Notes under the pieces: model-generated | Databases searched by the model: none | The model's input: only the letters and a program-made list of their open reading frames with translations | Told to the model about the DNA's origin: nothing | From: an uncultured Oceanospirillaceae bacterium | GTDB lineage: Bacteria > Pseudomonadota > Gammaproteobacteria > Pseudomonadales > Balneatricaceae | Length of the DNA stretch: 55,568 nt | Assembly: GCA_937138495.1 (NCBI GenBank) | Contig: CAKZPE010000005.1 | Location: 1-55,568, forward strand | Direction of reading: 5' to 3' | Program-made: the position numbers and the translations under genes | Part shown: piece after piece, positions 27,487 to 37,192 of the stretch | Numbering within the stretch: position 1 is the first letter of the stretch | How the letters are laid out: every line of letters starts with the position of its first letter

Positions 27487-27609
27487 AGGTTATAAGGGGT
27501 TTTATCTCTCAGGGAATGGGGGTATGTTGTCATACGTGCTTAACACACAGCAGTTAGATTATTCGTGACTTTGCGAGATATATTCCACTGCTGGAATGTC
27601 CACCAAAGT

Positions 27610-27640
27610 CATATTATCAGCTTGCTGATTAAGCAATATG
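27610..27640. repeat. Bulged hairpin upstream of the acetoacetyl-CoA reductase gene
   Basis: ATCAGC-TT-GCTGAT (27616-27629) is flanked by CATATT and AATATG (27610-27615 and 27635-27640), giving a 12-pair stem with a 5-base bulge. It lies about 70 bases before the gene and could be an operator or mRNA structure. The rest of the 222-base gap shows nothing I recognise. Confidence 0.35.
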
Positions 27641-27708
27641 ATCATACAGGGTTTTATAAAAATCCGGTGATCAAATGTACTTGATATAGATGCAAAGGGG
27701 ATGTGGGC

Positions 27709-28458
27709 ATGACACAAAAGATTGCGCTGGTTACAGGTGGTACGGGCGGTATTGGTACAGCTATTTGTCGTGCGCTTGCGGATGCAGGTGTAAAGGTGGT
27801 TGCGGGGTACAATTCCGGCGGTAATCATGAAAAGGCCAGGGCGTGGCAGGAAGAACAAAAACAGCAAGGTTACGATATTTTGGTGGCCTATGGCGATGTG
27901 ACGGACGAAGAGTCCTGCGCGGCCTGTATCCGGACAGTAGAAGAAGTTGCCGGCGGCAGTGTTGATATTCTGGTTAACAATGCCGGTATCACCCGTGATG
28001 GCACGTTCCGTAAAATGAGTTGGGAACAGTGGAACCAGGTATTGTCCGCTAACCTGGACAGTATGTTTCACATGACCCGTCTGGTGATTAATCCTATGCT
28101 GGAAAACGGCTGGGGCCGGGTGATTAACATATCATCCGTAAATGCACAGAAGGGCCAGTTTGGTCAGTGTAATTATTCTGCGGCAAAAGCCGGTATTCAT
28201 GGTTTTACCAAGGCGCTGGCGCAGGAAGTGGCGGCTAAAGGGGTGACGGTTAATACGGTCTCACCGGGCTATGTACTGACGCCTATGGTTGCTAAGATTC
28301 CTGAAGAAGTGCTGGAGAAAATTGTTAAACAGATTCCGGTTGGTCGTCTGGGGCAGCCTGAGGAAATTGGTAAAGCGGTGACATATCTGGCCAGCGATGA
28401 CTGTGGTTATGTGACGGGCTCTGACTTCTCTATTAACGGTGGTCAGCATATGTCATAA
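27709..28458 (+). CDS. phaB: Acetoacetyl-CoA reductase (PhaB/PhbB-type short-chain dehydrogenase)
   Basis: Reduces acetoacetyl-CoA to (R)-3-hydroxybutyryl-CoA with NADPH, the second step of polyhydroxybutyrate synthesis. The 249-residue product has the Rossmann motif TGGTGGIG at 9-16, NNAGITRDGTF, the catalytic S143, Y156 and K160, and the PhaB-like NAQKGQFGQCNYSAAKAG segment. ATG 27709 is preferred because AAGGGG lies 8 bases upstream; an in-frame GTG at 27703 adds two residues. No phaA or phaC is present nearby, so a related 3-oxoacyl reductase role cannot be fully excluded. Confidence 0.88.
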   Translation: MTQKIALVTGGTGGIGTAICRALADAGVKVVAGYNSGGNHEKARAWQEEQKQQGYDILVAYGDVTDEESCAACIRTVEEVAGGSVDILVNNAGITRDGTFRKMSWEQWNQVLSANLDSMFHMTRLVINPMLENGWGRVINISSVNAQKGQFGQCNYSAAKAGIHGFTKALAQEVAAKGVTVNTVSPGYVLTPMVAKIPEEVLEKIVKQIPVGRLGQPEEIGKAVTYLASDDCGYVTGSDFSINGGQHMS

Positions 28459-28474
28459 CGGCATGTAATACGTA

Positions 28475-28503
28475 TAAAAAACCCGCAATTGCGGGTTTTT
28501 TTA
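28475..28503. terminator. Bidirectional terminator between phaB and the DUF349 gene
   Basis: AAAAAACCCGC and GCGGGTTTTTT pair around AATT, giving a stem of about 11 bases with T runs on both strands. It lies between two convergent genes. Confidence 0.88.
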
Positions 28504-28528
28504 TAGCCTGCATTTCGAGGCAGGCTGT

Positions 28529-31396
28529 TTAGAGTACTTGTTGCAGCAAGCCATAGAAGCGCTGATAAAGCAGTTCCTGATGGCGGGCGAATGGCTGACA
28601 TAACCATTCCATTTCCAGGTGCTTAAGGTCTGCCAGGCTGGTTGCACTGTGTTTCTCATCCAGCGCCTGTTGCAGGCGTTGCATCTGATATTCCAGCCGT
28701 AATGCCTGGTCTTCTTCCGGGGAACTGAGATTAAAGGCAATTTCTAACTGGATACACAGCTGGCGAAGGGCTGTATCCGATGCATAGATTACCGGATCAA
28801 ATGCCTGTGAACCTGCATGAATATCACAGCCAGTGGTGAAGCGCTTTTGAAGCAGTTCAGCAAAAGGCGCGTCTGGGCTAAGACCCTGTTCCCAGGCATC
28901 CCTGAGTTGTTCCAGAGTATTGTTGTTCAGTTCTTCTGCCAGCAGTTTTTCTTCCAGTTGTTCGCACAGATTAACTTTACGCTGCCAGGCCTGGTAAGTT
29001 TCGCTTTCAAGCAGGCGGTCCAGCTCGGTCTGTTGTCGCTGTAAGTTATTTTTCGCCGTTTGCAGACGTTGCATCAGTGCTTCCGGCGTATCGTCCTGTT
29101 GGCAAAGGGCATCTGCCTGTTCAAGTAAATGACTGATCTGAGCAGGTGATGCCGGGGATGTTTGCAGTGCTTCCAGCTGTTCGCACAGCTGAGCAATTTT
29201 TTCCTGCCCTGATTGCTGTAACTGCACCGCTTTGCGGTTAGTTTTTTCCAGCTCATATACTGTGTTGCAGGTCTGACGAAATGCAGGCCATAGCTTGCGT
29301 TCTACACTGTGAAAGCTGTTACCGGTCTGGCGCCACTGTTGCTGCAGCTGTTTTACCTGACGTAACAGGTTACTGAGCAGTTCTGGCTGATCTTCGGCAA
29401 CAGCCTGTTCTGCCTGAACGCTGAGTTGTTCAGCCTGATCGGCCAGTGCCTGTTTAGCGTCGGCATTGGCTTCGCGGTAGGCCTTAATTTTACCGTCCAG
29501 CAGTTTCAGGGTGCTGTTAAAGCGGCTCTGGGCTTCCCGGCCAGGGGTCCGGTCAACCGGTGTATACTGACGCCATTCCTGCTTAGCTGTTCGGCTGATG
29601 TGTTCAACCTCCTGCCAGTCGGGCTGTTCCCAATCAGTGTTAGCGACCAGGGCTTCCAGTTGTTCACACAGTAGCACCCGTTGTTCCAGGTTGTTTACCC
29701 GCTGTTGTTTCAGTTCTGCATAATGTTGGCTGCAGGGTTCATAAGCCTGATCAGATGCCTGCTTGAAGCGTTTCCATAACTCATGGCTATGGTAAGGATC
29801 GGTGGCATCCAGATCTTTCCATTCCTGTTGCAGGTTACGGATATGATCAGCCAGTACAGGTGCTTCAGTCTGACTGCCAATCAGCGCTTCCATCTTTTCA
29901 CACAGGGATTCTTTTTTGGGGGTAACGGCAAAGCCCTGCCAGTCTTTGAGTTGCTGCAGTTGCTTTTGTAACCCTGCGTAGCGGTTGCGGCAGCTTTTCA
30001 TGCTGTTTTTAGGGTGTTCCGCGATCAGATCAGTGGCGCGTTTATCAAGGCGGTATGCGTTTTTACTGTTGCCTTCGGTCAGTGCCTGCTCCAACTGATC
30101 GAGACACAGGTCGATTTGCTGCTGATCCTGTTGCTGTGCCTGTTGGCGCTCTGCCCGGTGTTGTTGCTTCGCCTGCTCAAGCTGTCGCAGACGTTGTTGC
30201 AATGTTTGCAGGGATTCCGGTTGTGGTTCTTTTGCCGGCCAGTTAATGGTCTGAATGGTTTGTTTCAGAGTTGCGCTGTCAGCCGCTTCGTTTTGTAGCA
30301 AAGTACTGATGTCATCACAGTGAGTGTGGAGTCTGTCCGTTGCTTCAAGCAATGACTGAATCAGTGCGGTTAGTTCACTTAACTGTGCCTCTGTCCGGGC
30401 GAACTCTGCATCATTGCTGTCCAGGGATTGCCGGGTGGTTTGCAGCGCTGTCAGTTGTGCTGTGTATTCAACAGTGTCGGGCAGGGTTTCAGTGAAACTG
30501 CCGCGAAGTTTTTCCAGCAGCGCGTTATATGCGCCGATTGTAGTGTTCCGCTGTTGCTGGCGTGCATGTGTTTCTGCTTCCTGACGCTGCTGTTCGGCCT
30601 GTTTTTGCTGGTCTTCATGTAACAGTTTCCGACAGGCATTCAATGCTTCGTTCAGTGCAGTGTTGGTTGCTTCATCAGAGTTAATAGGATCTGACAGTTT
30701 TTCAGCGGTCTGGCTGTACGCATTCAGGCGTACTTCAAACTGTGGATATATGCCGGTGTTGAACAGGTGTTGCAGCGCATTTGTCAGTTCAGTCAGCTGT
30801 TTAATCTGCAGTTCACGGGCTTTTTGCTGCTCACGGATATCCCGTAACTTGTTGCGGACGATACGGTGTACTGTCTTGTCTTTGCTGCGGACTTCTTTGC
30901 AGACTTGCTCGATGATTTCTGCTTCGTGTAATTTTTCTGCCGCGGCCTGGCGGGTCTGTGAATGCCCGGCCTGTAAAATGATAGTGCCGAGGCAGGTCTG
31001 GTCGCTGATTTTTTCGATCGCAACCTGCTGAACAGTGCTGTCGTCTATGTGCAGTGCAATATGGGTCAGGATATCGTCATCCTGTAACTGACGGATACTG
31101 TTAATACTTTGTTGCTGGTCACAGCTGTCAGTTTTAATGATGACACGACACGCCCGGTCTGCTGCCAGGTGGCGCACCTGATGGTCGGTATCGATATTTG
31201 ATATCTTGCACAGCAGTTCAGGCTCTTCCAGTTTAATGACTGCGGCGCTGCGTACAGCAGGGTTTTGATCCTGCAGGGCGAGCTGTGAAAGGATCTGATG
31301 CTGTTCTGAATTACTCGCTTTTAGTTTAGTGATCGCACGGATACGCACATCAGCTTTACTATGTTGCCATTTAGGCTTAAAGAACTTCGCAAACAT
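28529..31396 (-). CDS. DUF349 domain-containing large coiled-coil protein
   Basis: A 955-residue protein of unknown function. The first 200 or so residues carry HEAT-like helical repeats (VRIRAITKLKA, VRSAAVIKLEE, VRHLAADRA). Then come long Gln/Glu-rich coiled-coil stretches, including an extremely Gln-rich part at about 400-435, and repeated DUF349-type three-helix units around phrases such as LWKRFKQASDQAYEPCSQHYAEL and KLWPAFRQTCNTVYEL. Similar proteins occur in Pseudomonas and other gammaproteobacteria. Cytoplasmic, no signal peptide. It stands alone, with a 224-base gap upstream. Confidence 0.85.
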   Translation of the reverse strand: MFAKFFKPKWQHSKADVRIRAITKLKASNSEQHQILSQLALQDQNPAVRSAAVIKLEEPELLCKISNIDTDHQVRHLAADRACRVIIKTDSCDQQQSINSIRQLQDDDILTHIALHIDDSTVQQVAIEKISDQTCLGTIILQAGHSQTRQAAAEKLHEAEIIEQVCKEVRSKDKTVHRIVRNKLRDIREQQKARELQIKQLTELTNALQHLFNTGIYPQFEVRLNAYSQTAEKLSDPINSDEATNTALNEALNACRKLLHEDQQKQAEQQRQEAETHARQQQRNTTIGAYNALLEKLRGSFTETLPDTVEYTAQLTALQTTRQSLDSNDAEFARTEAQLSELTALIQSLLEATDRLHTHCDDISTLLQNEAADSATLKQTIQTINWPAKEPQPESLQTLQQRLRQLEQAKQQHRAERQQAQQQDQQQIDLCLDQLEQALTEGNSKNAYRLDKRATDLIAEHPKNSMKSCRNRYAGLQKQLQQLKDWQGFAVTPKKESLCEKMEALIGSQTEAPVLADHIRNLQQEWKDLDATDPYHSHELWKRFKQASDQAYEPCSQHYAELKQQRVNNLEQRVLLCEQLEALVANTDWEQPDWQEVEHISRTAKQEWRQYTPVDRTPGREAQSRFNSTLKLLDGKIKAYREANADAKQALADQAEQLSVQAEQAVAEDQPELLSNLLRQVKQLQQQWRQTGNSFHSVERKLWPAFRQTCNTVYELEKTNRKAVQLQQSGQEKIAQLCEQLEALQTSPASPAQISHLLEQADALCQQDDTPEALMQRLQTAKNNLQRQQTELDRLLESETYQAWQRKVNLCEQLEEKLLAEELNNNTLEQLRDAWEQGLSPDAPFAELLQKRFTTGCDIHAGSQAFDPVIYASDTALRQLCIQLEIAFNLSSPEEDQALRLEYQMQRLQQALDEKHSATSLADLKHLEMEWLCQPFARHQELLYQRFYGLLQQVL

Positions 31397-31548
31397 TTAC
31401 AACCCGATCCTGAATGAGCCAGCTAAAAACACGGTACTGTGGCTAAGGGCGGCTATTCTACCGGGCTTTGCGGTAGCAGGGGAAGGCTTGACAGCTGAGA
31501 AAAATCGCCTTTTAGTCAGGGTTTTGTTGCAGTTGCGCTACAGGAAAT

Positions 31549-31595
31549 GCCCCGGACCCAGCCGTACCGCCCTGTGTGGCGGTATTGACCGGGGA
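31549..31595. repeat. Two-tier inverted repeat in the gap upstream of the DUF349 gene
   Basis: Outer arms CCCCGG (31550-31555) and CCGGGG (31589-31594) enclose inner arms TACCGCC (31565-31571) and GGCGGTA (31578-31584) with a 6-base loop. It lies between two minus-strand genes. No T run follows, so it is not a standard terminator. Confidence 0.45.
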
Positions 31596-31620
31596 AACCG
31601 CTTAAAAAATATAATGTGGC

Positions 31621-32049
31621 CTAGCTTCTGCGTATTTCAACTTCACCGTCAATGTAATACCAGCGGTTGTCTTCCCGGCGAAAACGGGAGCGTTCCTGTA
31701 AGGCTGCGGATTGCCCTTCACTGTCGAAATAGGCGATAAATTCCACTGTGCCTGTGGTATCCTCGCGCCCGCCGTTATGGCTGCTGATTATCTTCAGGCC
31801 CGTCCAGGTGGTTATGCGCATCTGTTCGGCGATCAGCGTTGCATCTTCCGGCTGGCGGTTTTCTGTCGCGGTAGTGGCAATCAGATAATCCACGCTGCCC
31901 AGCGCAAAGGCGGTATACCGGGAGCGCATAAGTGCTTCTGCCGTGGCGGCCGGTTTATTGCCGTTAATGGCTGGCTCGCAGCAAAAGCTGAACGGTTTTC
32001 CGGAGCCGCACGGGCATTGCTTTGTGGTATCTTTGGCGTCATGCAGCAT
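31621..32049 (-). CDS. YchJ/UPF0225 family protein with SEC-C zinc motif
   Basis: The 142-residue product has a SEC-C-like zinc-binding motif at the N-terminus (CPCGSGKPFSFCC), followed by an NTF2-like fold with ALMRSRYTAFALGSVDYLIATT and a closing RWYYIDGE. This matches the YchJ/UPF0225 pattern. Its biological role is unknown. It is divergent from sbcB. Confidence 0.88.
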   Translation of the reverse strand: MLHDAKDTTKQCPCGSGKPFSFCCEPAINGNKPAATAEALMRSRYTAFALGSVDYLIATTATENRQPEDATLIAEQMRITTWTGLKIISSHNGGREDTTGTVEFIAYFDSEGQSAALQERSRFRREDNRWYYIDGEVEIRRS

Positions 32050-32148
32050 GGAAATTCCTGTTTTGATTCAAACGGTTTAGGTGTGTCGATATGTATTATA
32101 AGTCGCTGTGGCCTGAATCATATAGACCGATAGCATTAGAGGCTGGCA

Positions 32149-33600
32149 ATGGCTAAGCAAACGTTTTACTGGCATGACTACGAAACCAGTGGTGCCGATA
32201 CCCGTCGGGACCGGCCATTACAGTTTGCCGGTATCCGCACGGATATGGATCTGAATATCATCGAAGAACCAATGATGATCTATTGCAGCCCGGCGGAAGA
32301 TGTTCTGCCGCACCCGGAAGCCTGTCTGATTACCGGTATCACACCTCAGCAGGCACTGCGCGAAGGGTATTGTGAAGCTGAATTTATGCAACAGGTGCAT
32401 GAGCAACTGGCCCGTCCGGGTACCTGTGGTGTGGGGTATAACAGTATCCGTTTTGATGATGAGATTACCCGCCAGGCTTTGTACCGTAACTTTTTTGATC
32501 CATATGCGCGTGAGTGGCAAAACGGCTGTTCACGCTGGGATATTATCGACATGATGCGCCTGACCCGGGCGCTGCGACCGGAAGGAATCGAGTGGCCGGA
32601 ATATCCGGATGGCCGGCCAAGCATGCGTCTGGAAGACCTGACAAAAGCCAACGGCATTGATCATGGAAATGCGCACGATGCACTGTCAGATGTGCACGCC
32701 ACTATTGGTATGGCGCGCCTGGTAAAAGAGCGTCAGCCGAAACTGTATAACTATGTGCTGAATAACCGCTCTAAGCAGGCGGTACAAAACATGCTGGATG
32801 TAGTGACCATGAAGCCGGTTCTGCATGTTTCTTCAATGTATCCGGCAGAGTGGGGGAATCTGGCGATTGTAGCGCCGGTTGCTGCGCATCCGGTGAACCG
32901 TAATAGCATCATTGTGTATGACCTGCGGGTTGATCCTTCAGCAATGCTGGCTATGCCTAAAGAAGACATTAAGCGTTTGCTGTATACCGCTACGGATGAT
33001 CTGGCACCGGGTGAGACCCGGTTACCCCTGAAGCAGTTGCACACGAATAAGTCTCCGATAGTGGCTCCGGCCGGGATGTTATCCACCGAAGAGGCAAACC
33101 GTCTTGCCATCAGAGGCCCGGACTGCCGTACCCATTTAGAGATGTTGCGTGCTAGTCGGGATTTAAAAGAGAAGCTAGCATGGGTATTTGCAGAGCAGGA
33201 TTTTGCTGAGGATCTGGACCCGGATCATATGTTGTATGGCGGCGGTTTCTTTAATGACTCTGATAAAGCTGCGATGAACCAGATACGTGAAGCTTCACCG
33301 GCGCAGCTGGGAGAGATGGAGTTCGCATTTCAGGATCCCCGCTTAGAAGAGATGTTGCTGCGCTATAAAGCGCGTAATTATCCTCATACGCTGGATGAAG
33401 AACAGCGACAGCGTTGGGAAGAGTACCGAAAGCAAAAGCTGATGGGGCCGAGTAACGGCGGTTATCTGACCATTCCGGCATTGTTCGATTGTCTTAATAA
33501 ATTGTATCAGCAACCGGAAACAGAACAGAAACAACGGGAAATACTGGAAGAGCTTGCATTATATGCGGAGTCTATCTATCCGGCCGATGAGGTGTATTGA
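32149..33600 (+). CDS. sbcB: Exodeoxyribonuclease I
   Basis: Processive 3'-5' single-strand DNA exonuclease acting in recombination and mismatch repair. The 483-residue product (E. coli 475) has the DEDDh catalytic residues: D10 and E12 in WHDYETSG, an Asp in the YNSIRFDDE segment, and H176 and D181 in HDALSDVHATI. The remaining sequence covers the SH3-like and C-terminal helical domains. Its stop codon overlaps the start of the next gene. Confidence 0.96.
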   Translation: MAKQTFYWHDYETSGADTRRDRPLQFAGIRTDMDLNIIEEPMMIYCSPAEDVLPHPEACLITGITPQQALREGYCEAEFMQQVHEQLARPGTCGVGYNSIRFDDEITRQALYRNFFDPYAREWQNGCSRWDIIDMMRLTRALRPEGIEWPEYPDGRPSMRLEDLTKANGIDHGNAHDALSDVHATIGMARLVKERQPKLYNYVLNNRSKQAVQNMLDVVTMKPVLHVSSMYPAEWGNLAIVAPVAAHPVNRNSIIVYDLRVDPSAMLAMPKEDIKRLLYTATDDLAPGETRLPLKQLHTNKSPIVAPAGMLSTEEANRLAIRGPDCRTHLEMLRASRDLKEKLAWVFAEQDFAEDLDPDHMLYGGGFFNDSDKAAMNQIREASPAQLGEMEFAFQDPRLEEMLLRYKARNYPHTLDEEQRQRWEEYRKQKLMGPSNGGYLTIPALFDCLNKLYQQPETEQKQREILEELALYAESIYPADEVY

Positions 33601-34091
33601 TGAAAAAAGGTAAAGCCGCGTTATGGCTGTCTGTCATGGGATGTTTGCTAACAGCGCCGACATTTTCCCATGCTGCCGGACAGCTTAACGAAGCAATTAC
33701 CTATGTGGTGACACAGCCTGCGGGTTATCTGGACGGTTCACCGGAGCCGTCAACTCTGTATGATCTCAAGCCAAGGGGCTTCGTTGATAGCGAGTCAATG
33801 TTTGAGGTACGCCCGGCAATGATTCAGGAGAAGCAGTTGCCGCCGCCAACGGTGGTACCTTTTGACCGTTTCGATCCGGTGCAGGTTGTCATTGGTGAGC
33901 AGGAAATTGTTCCGACCCACTCCGCTGAAGATAAAATATTTTTTCAGATTGCCATAGATCAGGTGGAGATTGATTGCCTGCTGGGTGAGCGGGAAGGGGA
34001 AGAATGTGATGTATTTGAAGTCATTGAAGATGAACCGGCAGAACCAAAATCCCGCCGGGTCATTGATCGCCAGTTTCAGGCGCTTCAGTGA
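33600..34091 (+). CDS. Hypothetical secreted protein, translationally coupled to sbcB
   Basis: I do not recognise this family. The 163-residue product has a signal peptide (MKKGKAALWLSVMGCLLTA, cleavage near SHAA) and an acidic, proline-containing mature part with two cysteines in CLLGEREGEEC near the C-terminus. ATG 33600 overlaps the sbcB TGA, so the two are probably translated together. No membrane segment beyond the signal is seen. Confidence 0.75.
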   Translation: MKKGKAALWLSVMGCLLTAPTFSHAAGQLNEAITYVVTQPAGYLDGSPEPSTLYDLKPRGFVDSESMFEVRPAMIQEKQLPPPTVVPFDRFDPVQVVIGEQEIVPTHSAEDKIFFQIAIDQVEIDCLLGEREGEECDVFEVIEDEPAEPKSRRVIDRQFQALQ

Positions 34092-34110
34092 TCTGCAGAG
34101 CAGAAAATAA

Positions 34111-34141
34111 AAAAAACGCGTCTTTGTGGACGCGTTTTTTT
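34111..34141. terminator. Bidirectional terminator between the secreted protein and the M16 protease
   Basis: AAAAAACGCGTC (34111-34122) pairs with GACGCGTTTTTT (34129-34140) around a 6-base loop: a 12-base stem with T runs on both strands, between convergent genes. Confidence 0.88.
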
Positions 34142-34163
34142 ATGCCTGAACTCAATGGAAAGG

Positions 34164-36974
34164 TCAGGGTTGTGTCGCCAGCAGGTTACTGCCGATACTG
34201 TCTACGGTGAAACGGCGTTCCGGTAAGTGTTTCAGGGTACTCTGCAGGTCTTCCAGCTTCAGGCCCTCGATACTCTTGCTAAGTTTTTCCCGACTGTTAA
34301 AGGCATACTCACGGCGATCGATTTCCCGCCAGTAGCGGCCGGTAAGCTGATACAGGCTGGTTTCTTTCTGATTGATACGCGACAGTACGCTGCGTTTGTA
34401 AGTGTCCAGTTGCTCTGCTGTCATGTCTGCCAGTTTTTGCTGCATATCCAGCAGGAAAGTGTCTACGGCCCCGGCAATCTGATCCGGGTGCTTACCGGGA
34501 GACTGGATGACAAAAGCCATGCCCGGTACATCCTGCATCTGTAAGGGTGTTGCAAACACAACATACCCCAGTTGTTGTTCGGTGCGCAGGCTGGTGTAAA
34601 AGGGGGCTTCAAGGATTTCACCCAGCAGGGTATAAGCCGCCCGGGTGTCTATATCAGTATTTTCTCCCTGAAAGTAAATGCTGATGGCTGAATCATTATG
34701 CGTCAGTTCCAGAGTGGTTCTGCGCGGTGCCATCGACTCCAGCCGCTGAATGGATATATCCGTTTCGGCTGCGTTTTCCCGGCGATTAGTTAAGCCGCTT
34801 TCAACCAGTTGAAGCAGCGCTTCAGCTTCAGCTTCAGTGACGTTACCGTGGCTGAGCATGCGAATGCTGCTGGTCTCAACAAGTTGCCGGGCATGCTGGT
34901 TAAGTTCATCCAGAGTAATGTTTTCCAGGGCTGCAATTTTGTCGTTTGCTCTCCAGCGGGGCATCAGGGTGTTATAGATTTCATCAATTGTCTGGTTGTA
35001 TGGCTTATCCTGTGCGCTGTTTTGTAGTTGCTCAAGGTATTTTTGCCGGATGCGTTCAAAACTCTGTTTATCAAATTCCGGCTGGTTGAAGGCCGCCACA
35101 ATGTTGTTTAACAGTTTTTCCTGTTTATCGTTATAGCCGGTAATGCGGAAACCAAATCCCCGCAGATGCGAATACAGCTGACCGCCAATGCCGGCCAGGC
35201 TGGCATCGTAGAGGGTTTCACTGAGCTGTTCACGCACCATTTGTATGGTCATGCTGGTGAGTACCCGGGCACGTGGGTCCGTATTGGCAACGGGTGAAAA
35301 CAGTGAAACGAAGGTATTGGTTTTTGGTAACTTAAAGGTTTGGTCCTGTTGATACCACAGGGCTGCACCGGGTTTCTCGATCAGCCTGACCGGCTGAGCA
35401 AGTGATGTTTCCGCTGTTTTTAATTCGAGATTTTCAGCAATAAAAGGATTGGTATCTCTGTTTTTCAAGTCTGCCGGGGTTTGCGGCTGCTGCCAGCGTT
35501 TTAGCCGTGCTTCACTGATAGGCTCAATTTTATATGGGGCTGAATACCATGGGCTTACCTTGTCTGTTTCTGCGTGGGTGTCATATATTGTCAGCAGCAT
35601 ATTTTCAGGCGTGAGCCGGGCAGCAAAATCAGCAATCAGTTCAGGCTGAAAGTCATTCATTGCGTATCCGACATTCAGGATATTACGGGTTGGATAAAGC
35701 TGCAGTCTTCTGGACAGGCTTGATACGTAGCCCAGTGCGCCCCCTTTTTCTTTAAAGCGAAAACCTTGTTCTCCCAGACGTTTTTCTTCATTGTAAATTG
35801 TTTCCCGAATGCCGCTGTCACGAAGCAGTTCGATGCTGGCAAATACTTGCTCAACAATGGTATCTGTCTGTGCCAGACCGGACTGAGTCAGGTCAATGGA
35901 GATATCCAGTGTGGCCAGATTATTCAGATCTGTTCCCTGAAATACATACAGGGAATTGGCCAGCCCCTGGCGTTTCAGTTCGCTCAGCAAGCTGTTTTTT
36001 CCTTCATAGCCAAGCATGGATGCCAGATAAAAGAGGGGTTTCTGGTTATAGAGGTGTCGGGTTGCAGGCAGGGGAAAGCTTAAACGCAGCTGCTGCAATT
36101 CTTTTAACGTCTGAATGGTTAGCTGTGCCGGTAGCTGTTCATCACTGAAGAGTGGCAGGTCGGACTGAGGCGCCTGTGTGCCGTGATTCTGAACGGCAGC
36201 GAATTTACTGCGGACCATGTTTTCCAGCTGTTCCGGAGATTGGTTGCCCAGTACGACCAGACTCATCAGGTTGGCTGAATAGTAATGATTATAAAAGTCG
36301 ATCAGCTCCTGGCGCAGTTTCCCGGGCTGATCGTTATTGAGGGTGTTCAGGTCGCCGACTGAAAACTGAGCATAAGGATGTTCGGGGTTCATGATTTGCT
36401 TGTAGGCATCCAGTGAGCGCCGGCTGTCATCTTTGAGTTTGGACTGATACTCAGAGAAAACCGCTTGTCGCTCCCGGTCTACGTAAGCTTCATCAAAGGT
36501 TGGCGAGATAAAAAACTGTGCGAAGCGATCCAGTGCAGGCTCCAACTGGTCTACCGCAACATCAAAGTAATAGTTGGTGTTTGGGTAGGCGGTGTACGCG
36601 TTGTGATTCCCGCCGTTAGCGCTGATAAATGCTTTATAGCTACCTGGGTCTGGATATTTTTCTGTCCCGAGAAACAGCATGTGCTCCAGAAAGTGAGCTA
36701 AGCCTTCTCTGCCTTCAGGGTTTGCATTTGAACCTGCGTTTACATCGAGTGAGGCGGCGGCTTTGTCGGCCTTGGGATCTGAGATCACCAATACCTTCAT
36801 GTGATTGGGCAGACTAAAGCTGCGGTAAAGGCGCTGATCATTCGGACTTTTGATGATATTGCTGTTCGCAGGGAGTGTTGTTGCAGTGCTTGCTAATGCA
36901 ACAGCAGGCGTAAGTGAACTGAGTGTCAGTACTAAACAGCCGGTGAAAAGATGACGTAATGTTGCCTGATGCAT
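34164..36974 (-). CDS. ptrA: Pitrilysin-type M16 zinc metalloprotease (protease III-like)
   Basis: Periplasmic insulinase-family peptidase of 936 residues (E. coli PtrA 962). It has a signal peptide (about 28 residues, ending PAVALAS), the inverted zinc motif HFLEH at 94-98, and the distal Glu ligand E169 in DRERQAVFSEYQ. The four M16 half-domains follow, the second half being catalytically inactive as usual. It likely degrades small peptides in the periplasm. The gene symbol is assigned from length, signal peptide and domain order; orthology to E. coli ptrA is probable, not proven. Confidence 0.92.
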   Translation of the reverse strand: MHQATLRHLFTGCLVLTLSSLTPAVALASTATTLPANSNIIKSPNDQRLYRSFSLPNHMKVLVISDPKADKAAASLDVNAGSNANPEGREGLAHFLEHMLFLGTEKYPDPGSYKAFISANGGNHNAYTAYPNTNYYFDVAVDQLEPALDRFAQFFISPTFDEAYVDRERQAVFSEYQSKLKDDSRRSLDAYKQIMNPEHPYAQFSVGDLNTLNNDQPGKLRQELIDFYNHYYSANLMSLVVLGNQSPEQLENMVRSKFAAVQNHGTQAPQSDLPLFSDEQLPAQLTIQTLKELQQLRLSFPLPATRHLYNQKPLFYLASMLGYEGKNSLLSELKRQGLANSLYVFQGTDLNNLATLDISIDLTQSGLAQTDTIVEQVFASIELLRDSGIRETIYNEEKRLGEQGFRFKEKGGALGYVSSLSRRLQLYPTRNILNVGYAMNDFQPELIADFAARLTPENMLLTIYDTHAETDKVSPWYSAPYKIEPISEARLKRWQQPQTPADLKNRDTNPFIAENLELKTAETSLAQPVRLIEKPGAALWYQQDQTFKLPKTNTFVSLFSPVANTDPRARVLTSMTIQMVREQLSETLYDASLAGIGGQLYSHLRGFGFRITGYNDKQEKLLNNIVAAFNQPEFDKQSFERIRQKYLEQLQNSAQDKPYNQTIDEIYNTLMPRWRANDKIAALENITLDELNQHARQLVETSSIRMLSHGNVTEAEAEALLQLVESGLTNRRENAAETDISIQRLESMAPRRTTLELTHNDSAISIYFQGENTDIDTRAAYTLLGEILEAPFYTSLRTEQQLGYVVFATPLQMQDVPGMAFVIQSPGKHPDQIAGAVDTFLLDMQQKLADMTAEQLDTYKRSVLSRINQKETSLYQLTGRYWREIDRREYAFNSREKLSKSIEGLKLEDLQSTLKHLPERRFTVDSIGSNLLATQP

Positions 36975-37192
36975 GATAAATCTCTGTAGAAACTAACAGG
37001 AATAGCGATGGAGTATATCTAACTTGCAGTTTGGACAGCTGATTTTCGATATAGATCACTTATTCATTGATATTTTGCGTGTTTTTCTGGTTGCCGGACA
37101 GGGGCTTGGTTACAATCCAACAGTTGGTCCGGCATTCGTAACATGGCCGGGCGACTATTTTCTTATCGCACTTAATTTGGAATGAGTGACTT

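Noticed and set aside
36975..37192. Hairpin (GCCGGAC 37093-37099 with GTCCGGC 37127-37133) as a riboswitch before DUF6394
   Set aside because: A single 7-base stem without family-like sequence is not enough; it may just be upstream mRNA structure or a chance repeat.
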